Shown piece after piece: positions 1-12,759 of a DNA stretch of 64,000 nt. How positions within the stretch are numbered: the first letter of the stretch is position 1; each line of letters begins with the position of its first letter. Source of the DNA: Azolla caroliniana (taxonomy: Eukaryota > Polypodiophyta). Made by a program: the position numbers and the translations under genes. The notes beneath the pieces are model-generated. The model was given only the letters and a program-made list of their open reading frames with translations, did not search any database and was not told the origin of the DNA. The DNA is taken from contig JBHGNT010000006.1 of NCBI GenBank assembly GCA_043228905.1, positions 10,354,001 through 10,418,000 of the forward strand, in the 5' to 3' direction.

Positions 1-809
1 CTAGTCTATGATTGGCAAAGTATTTTTGTGTCCACCAAGGAAGCGAAAGTATGAGAAAATTTTAAGAGTAAGTATAATTGCTCATGTAGGCTAAGGAATG
101 CAATACAATGTGGTTGCAACTACTCTATGATAAAAAAACTTTGATTGTGTCCCCTACATGTAAAATATGTGACATTGGCTTACAACCAATGGTCACGTCA
201 AAGTAAAAACAACTTTTATTGAAGAAGCTTCATGGTCATTTTCTCAATTTGCTAATGATCTATAATAAGTTTTATGAATTGTTTCACAGATGAAAATGTG
301 GCTGGTTTTGAACTCATGTATGATAACATAAGATTGTCTCTTCTATATCAAAATATGACAATGACTTAAAGATAGAAACATTTTTAGTATGGTGTAGTCA
401 ATTTACTAAAATGCTTCTTCCATAGTTAATGATCATCTCCATACATGGTTCATGATCATGAAGAAAGTTTAGGTATTTCACATATGAGAAAGGACAAATT
501 TGCCCTAAGTGCTCAACACACACATGGAATGTGGCAAATCGTAGCTACATCATATATGTTCAAATGGAATGTGGGAATTGTACGCACTTACTAGTAGAAC
601 ATTATTTTATGCTATATGGCAATTCACACACACACACACACACCTATCATAAATAGCGCACTCTCACTTGTATCTCTTGAATTTTTACCTTTTCATACTA
701 CCTATTTCCCTCATTCCCTTAAAAATATGTGCTTTCCAAGGAAGGCTTTTGTGCAAAGGGTATCCAACTCTCATGACAAAGGGAGTGTAAATTGTGGGCT
801 AGTGAAAAT
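1..809. other. AT-rich intergenic sequence with a CA microsatellite
   Basis: I see no coding region with family resemblance here. A perfect (CA)n run lies at 625-643. The rest is AT-rich, and short open frames in it look random. It lies 3' of the FAS1 gene on the minus strand, so it may hold that gene's 3' UTR, but no clear polyadenylation context could be singled out. Confidence 0.6.
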
Positions 810-1412
810 TCACATATAAAACTTCATGTTTGCATTTAATTTAGAGAAGAAATCAAGACCTGGAATTGGGGAGATTTTTGAAGCATCCGATGACCGAGAC
901 ATATAGAAGAAGTCTGGGTCGAGGGCCCTAGAGATGCCATGGATGACAATATTTTCATCGGAATAAAGATCTGGAGCCACGATTTCATGTTCATCGGCAA
1001 GAACAGCCATGCCAGAGTTGTTTATTCTAACAGTGCGACCAAGGAGCAAGGTTTGAAGGTCACCCTTGTTGATCAAGAGGAGGTCTTTGAATGTGTATCG
1101 AGAAGTAACAATGTGGTAAGCCACTCTATCCAAATCATGAGAAGAGGGGAATGCAACAGCTATGGAGTGGTTTAGAGGTAAAAATATTGTTGCAGAGGAA
1201 GGTAGGTTGAGATGATTTGTGAGAAGAATGAGATTGATGAGCAAGACTTGTGCAGGAGGCATGGGAGGGGATGAGAGAGGGAGAAAAGAATAATTTGGGG
1301 ACGATTTGGAAGAAGAAGAAGAATGCAAAGATTTTGCAAGGCAATGAATGAAAGAGAAGGGGAGAAAGACAAGGCTCCATAGCCATGCCCTTGTAGACAT
1401 CATCATCCTCAT
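810..1412 (-). CDS. Short fasciclin-like (FAS1) domain protein, FLA-like
   Basis: Predicted 200-residue secreted protein with one FAS1 domain, the adhesion fold of plant fasciclin-like arabinogalactan proteins in the cell wall and at the plasma membrane. I chose the ATG at 1412 (the first of several clustered Met codons) because a hydrophobic signal peptide follows at once (WLWSLVFLPFSFIHCLA). Next come a Ser/Pro-rich stretch (about residues 31-55), then the FAS1 H1-like box (ATIFLPLN, about 74-81), the conserved YH in AYHIVTSRY (about 98-106), and the H2-like box VIHGISRALDP (about 156-166). The frame is uninterrupted in AT-rich DNA where chance open frames are short, which supports a real gene. 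It is shorter than most FLA proteins (usually 250-450 residues); no second FAS1 domain, long AGP region or GPI signal follows H2. It could be a small single-domain member, the first exon of a longer gene, or a truncated copy. This is the only likely host gene in the window. Confidence 0.7.
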   Translation of the reverse strand: MRMMMSTRAWLWSLVFLPFSFIHCLAKSLHSSSSSKSSPNYSFLPLSSPPMPPAQVLLINLILLTNHLNLPSSATIFLPLNHSIAVAFPSSHDLDRVAYHIVTSRYTFKDLLLINKGDLQTLLLGRTVRINNSGMAVLADEHEIVAPDLYSDENIVIHGISRALDPDFFYMSRSSDASKISPIPGLDFFSKLNANMKFYM

Positions 1413-4400
1413 ATTTTGAAAACCCAAGAAATTCACAAAAAGATTGCATGGGACTACTTCTATATAATATATAAACCTTTCCTTAAAGCATTTACTATAC
1501 ATTGTTATAGAACACCTAACCTTTTACCCATTTGACAATTGCATACTAATACAAAGCTTATTTCATTTTTGTGAGGGGGAGGGGAAGATGATGGTATATG
1601 AATGGAGACATGGAAGAAAGAGAGAGATCCATTGATGTGCTCATCCTTGCCACAACATTCTTGATACAAGCATGCATTCATGTAGAAGAGAAGATCAACC
1701 CTCTCCAAAAAAAAAAAAAAAAAAAACAGGACAAAGGTTTCTGTGTTTTTGATGCGATTGTATTAAGATGGCACATATGCAACTAGTTTTAACCAAATGA
1801 CATTTCCTAGAAGAAAACATGTATTATTTTCACAAACTCAATCTTCATATTTTGATTGCTAATTATATACCCCAAACTATGAGCAATTACTTAACATCTT
1901 TGGAAAAGAGGCCCAACAGAAAATACCTGTATTAAGCTCATCGACATGTAATGTGCCAAACGTGGGAGTTAGATGCATGCGTCCTACCACATAAAAGAAA
2001 TAATGTTTGCATGACAATATCTTAATGGTATTGCAATGGATACTCCATGAGTCCTAAACATTGGAAGAAACTTTTATCATTATCAGAAGGAATTTTCTTG
2101 TTTGGAGGTGTTTTTCGTCAGCAAAAAAGAGTGCTTCCTTGTGGAGAAAATGGAAATTTCCTACATTAATCTATGTGTGTATATGTATATGAAAGATAAA
2201 CCAGATACATAGGTGGCCTACCACACAGGATTTAAAATGCTTGTGTTTCAAACACCTACTAAAATTTTGAACACCTAAAGTAATTTATCAACAAGCTAAG
2301 TGTAGGGTTCGACTTGATTGTGTTGTTGATAGTGGAGCATTTTATTTTGTGTAGGATTTTCGGAAAACCAAAAGACATGGTGGGGCAAAGAAGGCCTCCC
2401 CAGGTAAAAATGAAAAAAAGTGAAGCATTCAACCAACTATTTGTTGTGAGGTGGAATACTACTAATCATCTATCTTACTTTAAAGAAATGAGATGTTACA
2501 TTAAGAGTGCACAACTCTCGCATTGCATTAGTGTATTATTCATAAGGATTTCTTATTTCAAGATGCAAACTCGCAACCCTTTCACAAAAGACTATACCAT
2601 GTTTTGATTTACCAAGTCAATTAGTTGAATTAAGAAAAGACCAAACAAAAACTCCAAGATTGCAACAATGTTATTCATCTAAGCTAAAGCAAAATATTAC
2701 ATGAGTAATTAAAAGGCATTGCATGCACATTTATCATATTGTAAACATGATGCTACCTCTACTAGGTCATGATTACATGGAGCAAACACTTGCTAGGAAT
2801 TTTGTCAAGTTTATGGGAAAGATGAATATTCATCATAAACAACTATCCTAATTCTCATCAAGTTATTATTGTTGGACTCATTGGCAAGTAAAATGCATGG
2901 AGTGCTTGTCCCTAGAATCAACAAACACTATCTTTTTACAATATGAACCCACTATTCACCTAATTGTTCAGACAAGTTTGATGCGTCAATGAATAAGAGC
3001 TTGACTATGTGAATAAAGGGTGCCATATACTTTTTGTATATTCGAAAGAAAACTCACTTTATTTAGATAAATCTATTACCCTAGACAAACACAAACGTCC
3101 AGGTTCTCCTTTAAACTATAATTATTCAAAGGTAGGAAGCCTTCCCCCTTTGCAAATTAGGTGATAATTACTTTGTTCTTTGTTATGTATAGGGTTCATC
3201 CACAATACGGAAAATGGATTCCCTTTGCAAATATAGCCATAATTTCCTATATCTTCATAAAGAAACAATTGTATGCTAGCAAAATATGAGATATGTTAGG
3301 GTCACTATGTTAACCAACCATGTGAGCTAGAATAATGAGCACCTAGATGTCCGATTACTTCCTATAAAACCATGTGAGTTGGAAATTGTTATCTTTAAAA
3401 GGCATTTGATTGCGTGAAATAAAGTTTTGTGCTTCATATCTTGCCAACAAACCTATATATCTTTTCACTAATAATAAAGGAAGTCAATCATACATTTTAC
3501 ACGATTTACAACAAGTAATGTTTTGTGCCTACTTAACTTTTTCTCTAGAATTGTTACATTTTTAGGCAAAACAAGATGAATATGCACACAATGCCATTAG
3601 ATCTTGTAGGTTTTCTTAGTAAACGTGGATTTCCTATTTTCCTTCTTCTATCCACATGATGATTGAATCACTTCATTATTTGTAGATTTCCTTGTCTTCC
3701 TCTACAATGAAATGGTTTCTATCATTTAGTTGTAAATATCTCTCCTACTATCACATATAATGAATGCCTTCTTATGTGCACTATCATTGTTTTTCATGGT
3801 TCGTAATGCAAGAAAATGTAAACGTCATAGTTGCAAAAAACACATTTTAGAAGCAAACTCAATGCGTGCATTATTCCAAACAAAAATTACCAAGAGTATT
3901 TTAATGAACACATAATTGAACCCATTGCAAGTGATTGAAGCACACAACCTTACTACCACAAGACCAAGCTTAAAAAATTCAAGGTTGAGCCTTGAAATTT
4001 GAAGAAGTAGCCTTGTGGTAGATGTAATTATTAAGGCTCTTAATCGAGAAAATTGTGAGCTCTAAGAATGGCGTAATTAAATATGCAATCATGATCATAG
4101 TTGAAGAGAAATGTTAGGTTCATTTAAATATATAAACAAAGAATAAGTTATAATATAATGTGATACAATTAGTGAATCTCAACAATAAACTCATGTGATT
4201 ATGTCATTTAGTGAGTGATTACAAGATCAAGTGATAACCAATGCGTAAGAAGATGATTAATGAACTAAGAAAGATGTTAAAATAAAATAAGGAGGGTGTG
4301 CATGCGTGAAAAGAAGATGGTAGATATAACGTTAGAATGGGCTTGTAAACCTTGACAATTCATATTCTAATCCTCAAAAATTAGAGACTCAAGATGGAAG

Positions 4401-5559
4401 TTATCATAAGCACAAATAGGAAGATGATTTTTCCCTCCAACCCTTGTCTTTCCTACTGCAAGACGTTATTGATCCCACTCAAATTTCACAGTCACTCATG
4501 AATTATTGCAACATACTTTTTAAGCATTGACCCACCAATCAAGGGTGGACTTAAAGGGGAAGTAATTGATCATAAAAAAACATCCAATAATAGTCTTTTG
4601 CATGAAAGTCACCTGAATAGGTAGCTATAACTTTGCAATAGGTTCACTATACTAACAAAGCCATTGCCACCTCAACACGACAACCTTAAGCATGAATACA
4701 ATCCTTAGTATGTGTACAAATGACATTGGAATGGGCATAGAGCTTGGAAGTCACACAAGTCAAAATTGACCCCTAATCCTAGGTTTTGACATTGATTTTA
4801 CTTGAATGGCTATCCTTCGTCAGAATGAAGGGTAAATTTCTTCTGTGCTATAATTGAGTTCCATTTTCTACATTGAAATGAAAATGCTAATTCCTTTGCA
4901 CATGGAAAGCATGACAAATGATAGAGTGCTAATTCCAACACCAAAGCACAAGTTTAGATTCAACTTGTTACCACTTGAACAAAATTTGAGCCTAAATTAT
5001 TTTTTAGAATCTTGGCAACTCCACAATGTTTGTATGTAAACTTAGGCTATTTTTTTAAAGCAATTGTTACAAACAAAATAGGATGTATAGAGTGTTTATT
5101 ACCTACTATGACCAATACGTGGTTAAAATTCACATAGTTACAAAATAGTAGCTCCAAGGGGGGAGTTACATATAAATATTCCATCCAACGGGATTGAATT
5201 TGGAGCACATTTCATCGGATTAACCTCTCTAACCACTAACCATTCAAATTCTAACCTCCAAAGCTCCAAGCAAATCCAAGCTAAAGGAATCTAACCTGCT
5301 CCAAAATAGGGAGAAAAGGAAAAGAGAGGAGGTGAATTCATTATTAGAATCTCAAAAATTAGGGAATCAAGCACCTAGGCTTTATCGATAAACATGATCA
5401 TGGGGCACTGAATTACAAGGGCACGTGGGAAAATGCCATAAGGCTATACATACAAGATATACCACAAATCCCCTTTATTTTTCTAAATTCTAATGATGGA
5501 CGAAAAAATAAATACTTTGGTGCTGAGTAAAACCACTCCACCGTATCAAAAAGTTGTCC
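1413..5559. other. AT-rich intergenic sequence, no recognisable gene
   Basis: This stretch lies upstream of the FAS1 gene and should include its promoter; I cannot assign a TATA box with confidence. A 20-bp poly-A run lies at 707-726 of the second kilobase (1707-1726). The open frames present (for example 2314-2607 plus) match no family I know. It may contain old, unrecognisable transposon debris. Confidence 0.5.
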
Positions 5560-5945
5560 ATAAAATATACCTATGTCCTAGATGGCATGAAACTCCAAAT
5601 GCTTAAGCTCCGCTTGGTGTATATTACCTTTTATACTATCCAACAAACCTTTGAGATTATGCACAATCTCTGTCCAAATTCCAGAAATTATTTGGGCAGG
5701 TCTTTTAGTCACATTTTGAAATACCTTCAAACATCGAGCCTTCCAAATATACCAAATTGTAATACTACTTACCAATCGCCAAATTTGAGGTTTATTAGCA
5801 TGTATTTGTGGATTCAAAGGTATTAGTTTTTTTTCCATTGAACCATATCTCATCACAACCTCCAACTCCTCTTGTTCATATACCATAGGTTTATCATGTA
5901 CCACCACCCATAATACCGTTGTCGTGAAGATTTTCGGCAATGGTG
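5560..5945 (-). pseudogene. LINE (non-LTR retrotransposon) C-terminal remnant
   Basis: A minus-strand open frame of about 120 codons (5940 to 5578) reads like the region after the reverse transcriptase of plant L1-type LINEs: a VLWVVVHDKPMVYEQEE segment, then WRLVSSITIWYIWKARC, the Trp/Ile-Trp-Lys-Ala-Arg pattern common in that linker. About 65 bp of it (near 5857-5915) recurs almost unchanged at 12972-13035, inside another LINE remnant, so both come from one family. No RT catalytic motif is present in this piece. It is a truncated, non-functional fragment. Confidence 0.6.
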
Positions 5946-6965
5946 TGAAAATCGCATAGAACGTACAAAATCAAGTGTGGTTCTTCACACGAGACATGAA
6001 ACAATAATAGAGAAGATACTATTTTAGATTAGCTTAATATCTTGGTATGGGAAGATGGAGGTCTTCAAGAGCTTTCGAATGCTTTTCACTACATAAGAAA
6101 CGGACATCTAAGTGTCAAGTTATGTGGGTATAAAGTTTTGCAAAAGAAAAAAAGAGAAAAAAAAAACTGTGAAATATCCCACATAGATAGGAAAAGTTTA
6201 GGCTCCACCTATATAAGCAGATTGAGATCCATCATATTTCATCTATGTCTTAAGAGCACATAAGAAATAGTTGGACTTGAGCCACTTTTGTCTACTACGA
6301 CAATGGGACATATGTGGCTAATCGGTGAAGAAACTCAAACCGGCCGAAGACAAAACTGGACACTGGATGGAGCTGGCAACCGGCGACCGGCAATGGAACC
6401 GGTGATTGGTGAACGGCAACCGACGGCGGAACCAATGATCGGTGACTCGGCATCCGGCAAGGTTTTGGCCAACCAAAACCGGCGGCAACTAGTGGCGGAA
6501 CCGATTACCAGTGAGCGGCATCCGACGACGGATCCGGTGACAGAACCGATGACCCGACATCTGACGACCTCGGGATACGGACCAAACCGGCTCGGGATGT
6601 GGACCGAACCGGGCCAAACCGAACGAATGCAAATCGGTCGCAACGGTTGATCGCGGTGGATGGTGTTTTAAAGATATTTGGTTCAAAAGCCTAATAGTAT
6701 TTTGTGCATAAAACAAAAAGATGTAAGCAAGACTCAAACTTAACACCTGCAAGATAGGAAGCAATAAACTTACCATTAAGCCAAACCATTTCTTTAGGGA
6801 TTATATTTTTATCATTGTAGCTTTACATGTAAATTCTCATATGTGAGAGCTTAGACGATGACATGGCAAGCATGCATTGCGTGCATGTCTTACACCCTCA
6901 CATGCACCATATGCATGGGGCATCTATAAAAGAGTGGAGGAATCAAGAAAAATGGGGGTATATTT
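5946..6965. other. Mixed repeat debris upstream of Copia D
   Basis: From about 6340 to 6650 the sequence changes sharply from AT-rich to a run of degenerate CCGG/CCGAC-containing repeats (GGAACCGGTGA, CGGCATCCGACGACGG type). This resembles the CCGG-rich arrays inside the LTRs of Copia C and D, so it may be an old LTR relic. The open frames here are by-products of that composition. A SINE-like tRNA remnant follows at 6721-6787. Confidence 0.4.
6721..6787 (-). repeat. tRNA-derived SINE-like fragment
   Basis: On the minus strand this reads like a decayed tRNA: an A-box-like TGGCTTAATGG near the 5' end and a B-box-like AAGTTTGAGTCTTGC about 40 nt downstream, the layout of an RNA polymerase III internal promoter. 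It cannot fold into a normal tRNA and is best explained as a piece of a tRNA-derived SINE. Confidence 0.45.
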
Positions 6966-7691
6966 TGTTAGGAAACAGGTCCTTCCGGATGGGAAGTGAG
7001 AAGAACAGTACTAATGAGCAAACTCGGCCGAGGCCGAAACCGGATGAGGAATACCTAGCCACGGAAGACCCGGTGAGAACCGGATGACGAGTACCCGGCT
7101 ACGGAGAGCCGGATGGTGCAGACCCGGTGAGAACTGGATGAGGAGTACCCAGAAACGGAAGACCTGGTGAGAACCAGATGACGAGTACCCGGCAAGTGCC
7201 GGATGATGCAGGCCCGGTGAGGAGTGCTCACCGGATGAAGGGACATATCCGTAAATATGTTTTCTGAGAGTCCATCGGGGTTATATTTGTAAATAGCCAA
7301 AAAGTCATATTAGTATAAATATGACTTAGGGAAAACCTCAGAGGGTTGTCATTCTTGTTGGCGCAAGATTAGAGCGTGCAACTGTGTACAGAGAGAGTGA
7401 GAGAGAGGAAGAGGTCGTTGCCTCTGATTGTAACCGCCGCCTGTGGCGAAGATAGCAAGCTCGAGGTCGTGGCCTTGGTGCTTTCTTATTGTACATTCTG
7501 ACATAGTGATAGTTCGCGGTCTGTGGGCTGCCGTGGTTTTTCCCAAGTTTGGGTTTTCCACGTAAACATTCTGTGTACTCTTCTCTCTATCGTGTTGTGT
7601 TTCATTCCCTATTTTTCTTTTCTTTTCTGTGTTTTATTCTAGGCTCGGTTGTGGCCGAGCGTTGAGTAAACGGAGCGTGTTGTTCCTGTCA
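6966..7691 (+). repeat. 5' LTR of Copia D
   Basis: Starts TGTTAGGAAAC and ends CTGTCA, 3 nt before the primer site. The start recurs at 11781 just after a polypurine tract. The LTR contains degenerate copies of GAGTACCCGG...GAGCCGGATG, the reverse complement of the CCGG hairpin array in the LTRs of element C, showing common ancestry. The segment near 7303-7325 (AGTATAAATATGACT) is TATA-box-like and may be the promoter. Confidence 0.85.
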
Positions 7692-7694
7692 AAG

Positions 7695-7706
7695 TGGTAT
7701 CAGAGC
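7695..7706 (+). promoter_or_regulatory. Primer binding site of Copia D (tRNA-iMet type)
   Basis: TGGTATCAGAGC follows the LTR after an AAG spacer. This is the standard plant Copia primer site, complementary to the 3' end of initiator tRNA-Met. Confidence 0.9.
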
Positions 7707-7721
7707 AAAACGACACAGACA

Positions 7722-10700
7722 ATGGACGATTCATTGGGAGGCATGTTCAAGCTCACCGGCTCCAACTATTCGGTGTGGAAGTCGAAGATGAGGGACATGC
7801 TCGTGGTTAAAGATCTTTGGTTGCCGGTTCAGTTCGGGGACAAGAGACCGGACAAGATCAACGCCACGATATGGGAGGTAATGCACATGAAGACAACGGC
7901 GTACATACGGTGCTTCATCGACATGAGCCTATACAACAACTTCAATGAAGAGAGCAAGGCTCATGAGCTCTGGGAGAAGATCGACATTATGTTTCAAAAC
8001 AAAAACACCGTTAACCAGGTGTCGGTATTCCGGAAGCTAGTAAGACTCCGATACCAAGTTGGCTCCAGCATGGCGGAGCACATGAATACCTTCCAGGGGC
8101 TGATCCACCAAGCAACACCATTGAAAGTACCTCTCGCCGATGAGGTACTAGTGCTACTCCTGCTCGGTTCCCTCCCAGATAGCTGGGAGACGTTGGTTGT
8201 CACCTTGGGCAACGCCGGGCCGGAAGGGAAACGGTTATCGCTAGCAAGAGTAAAGTCGAGCTTGCTAGATGAGGAGGCACGTCGGAAAGATAAAGATACG
8301 AGCTCCGACTCCAAAGCGCTCCTTACCGAATCGGAACGCGGAAGACAAAGGAACCGTAGTCCCCAGAACCGGGAAAAGTCGGGGACACGGTCAAAGTCAA
8401 GGGTGAGGCCTACTTGCTTCTATTGCGGCAAGCCGGGACACTTCCAGAAGAATTGTAGGCATTTCCGAAAGGACAAGGAAACCGACGGTACCGATTCGAA
8501 GCGGACATCAGATCGGAACGGTAAAGACTGGAGGGGGCCGGATCACAAGGGAACGACGACAATCGCGGCAAGTGAAGAAGAGTTGATGCTCATCACCAAG
8601 GAGAGTGAGATAAACCTCGCTGACGACGAGATGACCTGGGTGGTCGACTCCGGAGCGTCATTCCACCTTACCCCGGACCGGAAATGCTTCTCATCCTACT
8701 CAGTCGTTGATCACGGCTGTGTCCGGATGGGGAATGAAGGTACATGCCGAATTGTCGGCATGGGAGACGTGTGGCTATCAACACCAACTGCATGCAAGAT
8801 GCTGCTGAAGGATGTCCGACACGTGCCGGAGGTTCGTCTGAACCTGATATCAGCCGGTCGGCTAGATGATGAAGGCTACACGGGTAACATCTGGAACGGT
8901 GTTATGAAGTTCAGCAAAGGGAGCCTAATTGTGGCTCGGGCCTGGAAGGTAAACACGTTGTACCTGATGAATGTCCGATTATGTCCGGAGGAAGTGAACG
9001 TGGCATCCGATACTGCCGGTGAGCTGTGGCACAAGAGGTTGTGTCACATGAGCGAGAAGGGGATGAAGAGGCTTGCAGACGACAACCTCATTCCAGTGAA
9101 GAACATGCACTTGGAGAAGTGCATTGATTGTCTGGCCGGTAAACAAAACCGGACCTCTTTCCGATCGAGGCCACCGATGAGACGTAATGCACCACTGGAG
9201 TTGGTGCATACTGATGTGTGTCAAGTGGACACGAAGTCACATGCATGATCATAGTACTTCGTGACGTTCATAGATGACCACAACCGGAAGCTGTGGGCCA
9301 CACCGTTGAAGACGAAGGATCAGGTGTTATCCGTCTTCAAAGAGCTCCACGCGAGAGTGGAAAGAGAGACCGGCCGGAAGCTGAAGGCGGTTCGAGCAGA
9401 TAACGAAGGTGAATACCGGGGGCAGTTCGAGGAGTACTGTCGCTCGAAGGGAATCCGGCTCGAATTTACCATGCCGAAGACACCAGAACTAAACGGGCTA
9501 GCCGAGAGGATGACCCGGACCATAATGGAGAGGGTCCGGAGTATGCTAGCGCATGCAAAACTACCCAAAGAAGTTTTGGGCTGAGGCACTGTCGATGGCG
9601 ACATATGTGATAAACAGATCACCCTCAGTACCCTTGGACGGAGACACGCCACAGAGAGTATGGACCGGTAAGGAAGTATCCTACCGACATTTGAAGGTAT
9701 TTGGGTGTCTTGCGTATGTGCATGTAGCTAAGGACGAGAGAGAAAAACTAGATCCGAAGAACCGGCCATGCATATTCCTCGGTTACGACAACGATGAGTT
9801 CGGCTACCAAGTGTGGGACCTTGTCGACAAGAAGGTATTCCGGAGTCGAGATATTATCTTCATGGAGGACCAGACGCTCGCCGATTGGGAGTCGGAGAAG
9901 AAGATAATGAACTCCGAGTTGACCGGTAAGGATCGATTCTACGATGAGCAGACCCAACTGGCAGGAGATCGGTTAGCAGTCGAGGAACCAGCCGGTTACG
10001 GTGAGGATACCGAACCGACAGAAGAAGAAGTAGAGGAAGCTGAAACCAGAACCGGCCAAGACCCCGAATCGGATTCGGATGAAGAGAAAATGGAGGAGCC
10101 GGCTACCGAAGCCCAAAGACGGAGATATCCTCTCAGAGAGAGAAGAGCCCCTCAAAGATTTCTAGATGCAGAGCATGTGCTGCTAACCGATGAGGGGGGG
10201 CCAGAAAGCTTCGTAGAGGCGAAGGATGACACCCACATCCACAAATGGTTAAGTGCCATGCAGGATGAGATGGATTCCCTACATGAGAACCATACGTACG
10301 AATTGGTGGAGTTGCCGAAAGGAAAGCGGGCACTCCGAAATAAGTGGGTGTACAAGTTGAAACCGGGAGATGCCGGCAACCCCCCAAGATACAAAGCTAG
10401 GATCGTGGTGAAGGGGTTCCAACAGAAGAAGGGCGTGGACTTCGACAAGATATTTGCCCCGGTAGTAAAGATGACCTCCATCCGGACGGTGCTGAGTATA
10501 GCGGCAAGTATGGACCTCGAGGTAGAGCAGCTGGACGTGAAGACGACATTCCTTCACGGCGACCTCGAAGAGGAGATCTACATGCAGCAACCGGAAGGAT
10601 TCGTGGAGAAAGGGAAGGAGCACCTGGTATGCCGGTTGAAGAAGAGCATGTACGGACAGAAGCAGGCTCCTCGGCAATGGTACCGGAAGTTCGACTCCTT

Positions 10701-11770
10701 CATGACCGATCAAGGGTACCACAAAACGCAGGCCGATCACTGCGTGTTTGTGAAGAAGTTCGACGGAGGCGACTTCCTGATACTCCTTCTGTACGTGGAC
10801 GACATGTTGATCGTCGGACAGGACCAAGCCAAAATACAGGATGCTGAAGAAGGCTCTCAACCGGACCTTCTCAATGAAAGACTTGGGTCCGACAAGACAG
10901 ATGTTGGGGATGCATATCATCCGGAACCGGCCATCGAAGCAATTGTGGCTATCACAGGAGAAGTACGTGACAAAGGTGCTTCAACGGTTCAACATGTTGG
11001 AAGCGAAACCGGTCGGATCGACACTCTCGGCAAACTGTAGATTATCCGGTAAGCAAAGCCCGAAGATGAAAGCAGAGAAGGCTGATATGATGAAGATTCC
11101 ATATGCCTCTGCCGTCGGGAGCTTAATGTACGCAATGGTGTGTACCCGACCGGATATAGGATACGTAGTCGGAGTGGTGAGCCGGTTTATGAGCAATCCT
11201 GGCAAGGAGCACTGGAACGCAGTCAAATGGATACTCCGGTACTTGAAGGGCACTTCGAATATGTGTCTCCGATTCGGCTCCGGAAAACCTCAACTTGACG
11301 GTTTTACCGATTCCGACATGTCGGCTGATGTGGATACCAGCCGGTTCACATCCGGGTATGTAATGACATATGCAGGGGGAGCTGTTTCGTGGCAGTCGAG
11401 GCTGCAAAAGACGGTTGCATTGTCAACCACAGAGGCGGAGTACATGGCGGCTGTGGAAGCCAGCAAGGAAATATTATGGATGAAGGACTTCATCGGAGAG
11501 CTCGGTATCAGGCAAGATGAATACCGGCTCCATTGCGACAGTCAAAGTGCCATCCACCTTGCTAAGAATGCGGCCTACCATTCCCGGACGAAGCATATCC
11601 AACGAAGGTATCACTGGATCTGGGAAAGAGTAGATGACCAGAAGTTCGCGTTGACGAAGATCCACACGGCCGAGAACGGGTCTGATATGTTGACCAAAGT
11701 ATTGATACCCGACAAGTTGGATGCATGCCGGAAGCGGATTAGACTAGTAAGACATCCCATGTCGGAGTGA
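7722..11770 (+). pseudogene. Copia D gag-pol polyprotein, broken
   Basis: From the ATG at 7722: Gag (UBN2-type), CCHC zinc knuckle CFYCGKPGHFQKNC (about 8413-8455), protease active site VVDSGASFHLT (about 8641-8675), the GAG-pre-integrase LWHKRLCHMS (about 9026), and an integrase start. The frame is stopped by TGA at 9246-9248 and TAG at 9252-9254, just after HTDVCQV, where intact relative C reads straight through. It resumes in frame to about 9570, shifts by one base near ACCCAAAGAAG, runs through integrase end and RT (LDVKTTFLHGD, LLYVDDMLIVG near 10790-10820), shifts again near 10838, and continues through RNase H (STTEAEYMAA near 11427) to the stop at 11768-11770. Catalytic motifs survive, so the losses look recent compared with elements E or I, but no full polyprotein can be made. 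Confidence 0.9.
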
Positions 11771-11780
11771 AGGGGGAGTT
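11769..11780 (+). promoter_or_regulatory. Polypurine tract of Copia D
   Basis: GAAGGGGGAGTT lies directly before the 3' LTR start TGTTAGG. It would prime plus-strand DNA synthesis. It overlaps the end of the pol frame, as in element C. Confidence 0.85.
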
Positions 11781-12286
11781 TGTTAGGAAACATGTCCCTC
11801 CGGATGGGAAGTGAGAAGAACAGTACTAATGAGCAAACTCGGCCAAGGCCGAAACCGGATGAGGAATACCCAACCACGGAACACCCAGTGAGAACCGGAT
11901 GGTGCAGACCCGGTGAGAATCGGATGAGGAGTACCCGGAAACGGAAGACCCGGTGAGAACCAGATGACGAGTACCCAGCAAGCGCCGGATGATGCAGGCC
12001 CGGTGAGGAGTGCTCACCGGATGAAGGGACATATCCGTAAATATGTTTTCTGAGAGTCCATCGGGGCTATATTTGTAAATAGCCGAAAAGTCATATTAGT
12101 ATAAATATGACTAAGGGCAAACCTCAGAGGGTTGTCATTCTTGTTGGCGCAAGATTAGAGCGTGCAACTGTGTACAGAGAGAGTGAGAGAGAGGAAGAGG
12201 TCGTTGCCTTTGATTGTAACCGCCGCCTATGGTGAAGATAGCAAGCTCGAGGTCGTGGCCTCGGTGCTTTCTTATTGTACATTCTA
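11781..12286 (+). repeat. Truncated 3' LTR of Copia D
   Basis: Matches the 5' LTR from its first base to TGTACATTCT, then leaves it: the 5' LTR continues with GACATAGTGATAG, whereas here AAATCTAAAGTCAAG follows. The last part of the LTR, including the terminal CA, is missing. Confidence 0.85.
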
Positions 12287-12759
12287 AATCTAAAGTCAAG
12301 CATTCTACCGGATGAGGAATACCCAACCACGGAACACCCAGTGAGAACCGGATGGTGCAGACCCGGTGAGAATCGGATGAGGAGTACCCGGAAACGGAAG
12401 ACCCGGTGAGAACCAGATGACGAGTACCCAGCAAGCGCCGGATGATGCAGGCCCGGTGAGGAGTGCTCACCGGACGAAGGGACATATCCGTAAATATGTT
12501 TTCTGAGAGTCCATCGGGGCTATATTTGTAAATAGCCGAAAAGTCATATTAGTATAAATATGACTAAGGGCAAACCTCAGAGGGTTGTCATTCTTGTTGG
12601 CGCAAGATTAGAGCGTGCAACTGTGTACAGAGAGAGTGAGAGAGAGGAAGAGGTCGTTGCCTTTGATTGTAACCGCCGCCTATGGTGAAGATAGCAAGCT
12701 CGAGGTCGTGGCCTCGGTGCTTTCTTATTGTACATTCTAAATCTAAAGTCAAGCATTCT
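11854..12759 (+). repeat. 453-bp tandem duplication of the 3' LTR and its flank
   Basis: 11854-12306 is repeated at 12307-12759 (both start ACCGGATGAGGAATACCC and end AAGTCAAGCATTCT). The copies are nearly identical; I noticed only a few base differences. The unit contains most of the truncated LTR plus 21 bp of non-LTR flank, so it arose after the LTR had lost its end. Confidence 0.9.

Larger units (their letters stand above)
6966..12306 (+). mobile_element. Copia LTR retrotransposon D (Tork/Tnt1-like), degenerate
   Basis: The element runs 5' LTR (6966-7691), primer site (7695-7706), gag-pol (7722-11770), polypurine tract (11769-11780) and a 3' LTR from 11781 that is lost after about 12286. 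Domain order gag, protease, integrase, RT, RNase H defines Copia. Protein motifs such as LEVEQLDVKTTFLHGD and LLYVDDMLIVG are Tnt1/Tork-like. It belongs to the same family as element C, with which it shares long near-identical protein stretches. Two stop codons and two frameshifts make it non-autonomous. No target duplication could be found because the right end is rearranged. Confidence 0.9.

Noticed and set aside
6288-6650. Open frame of 120 codons in the CCGG-rich block
   Set aside because: Both strands are open because of repeat composition; the protein is a string of degenerate repeats with no domain.
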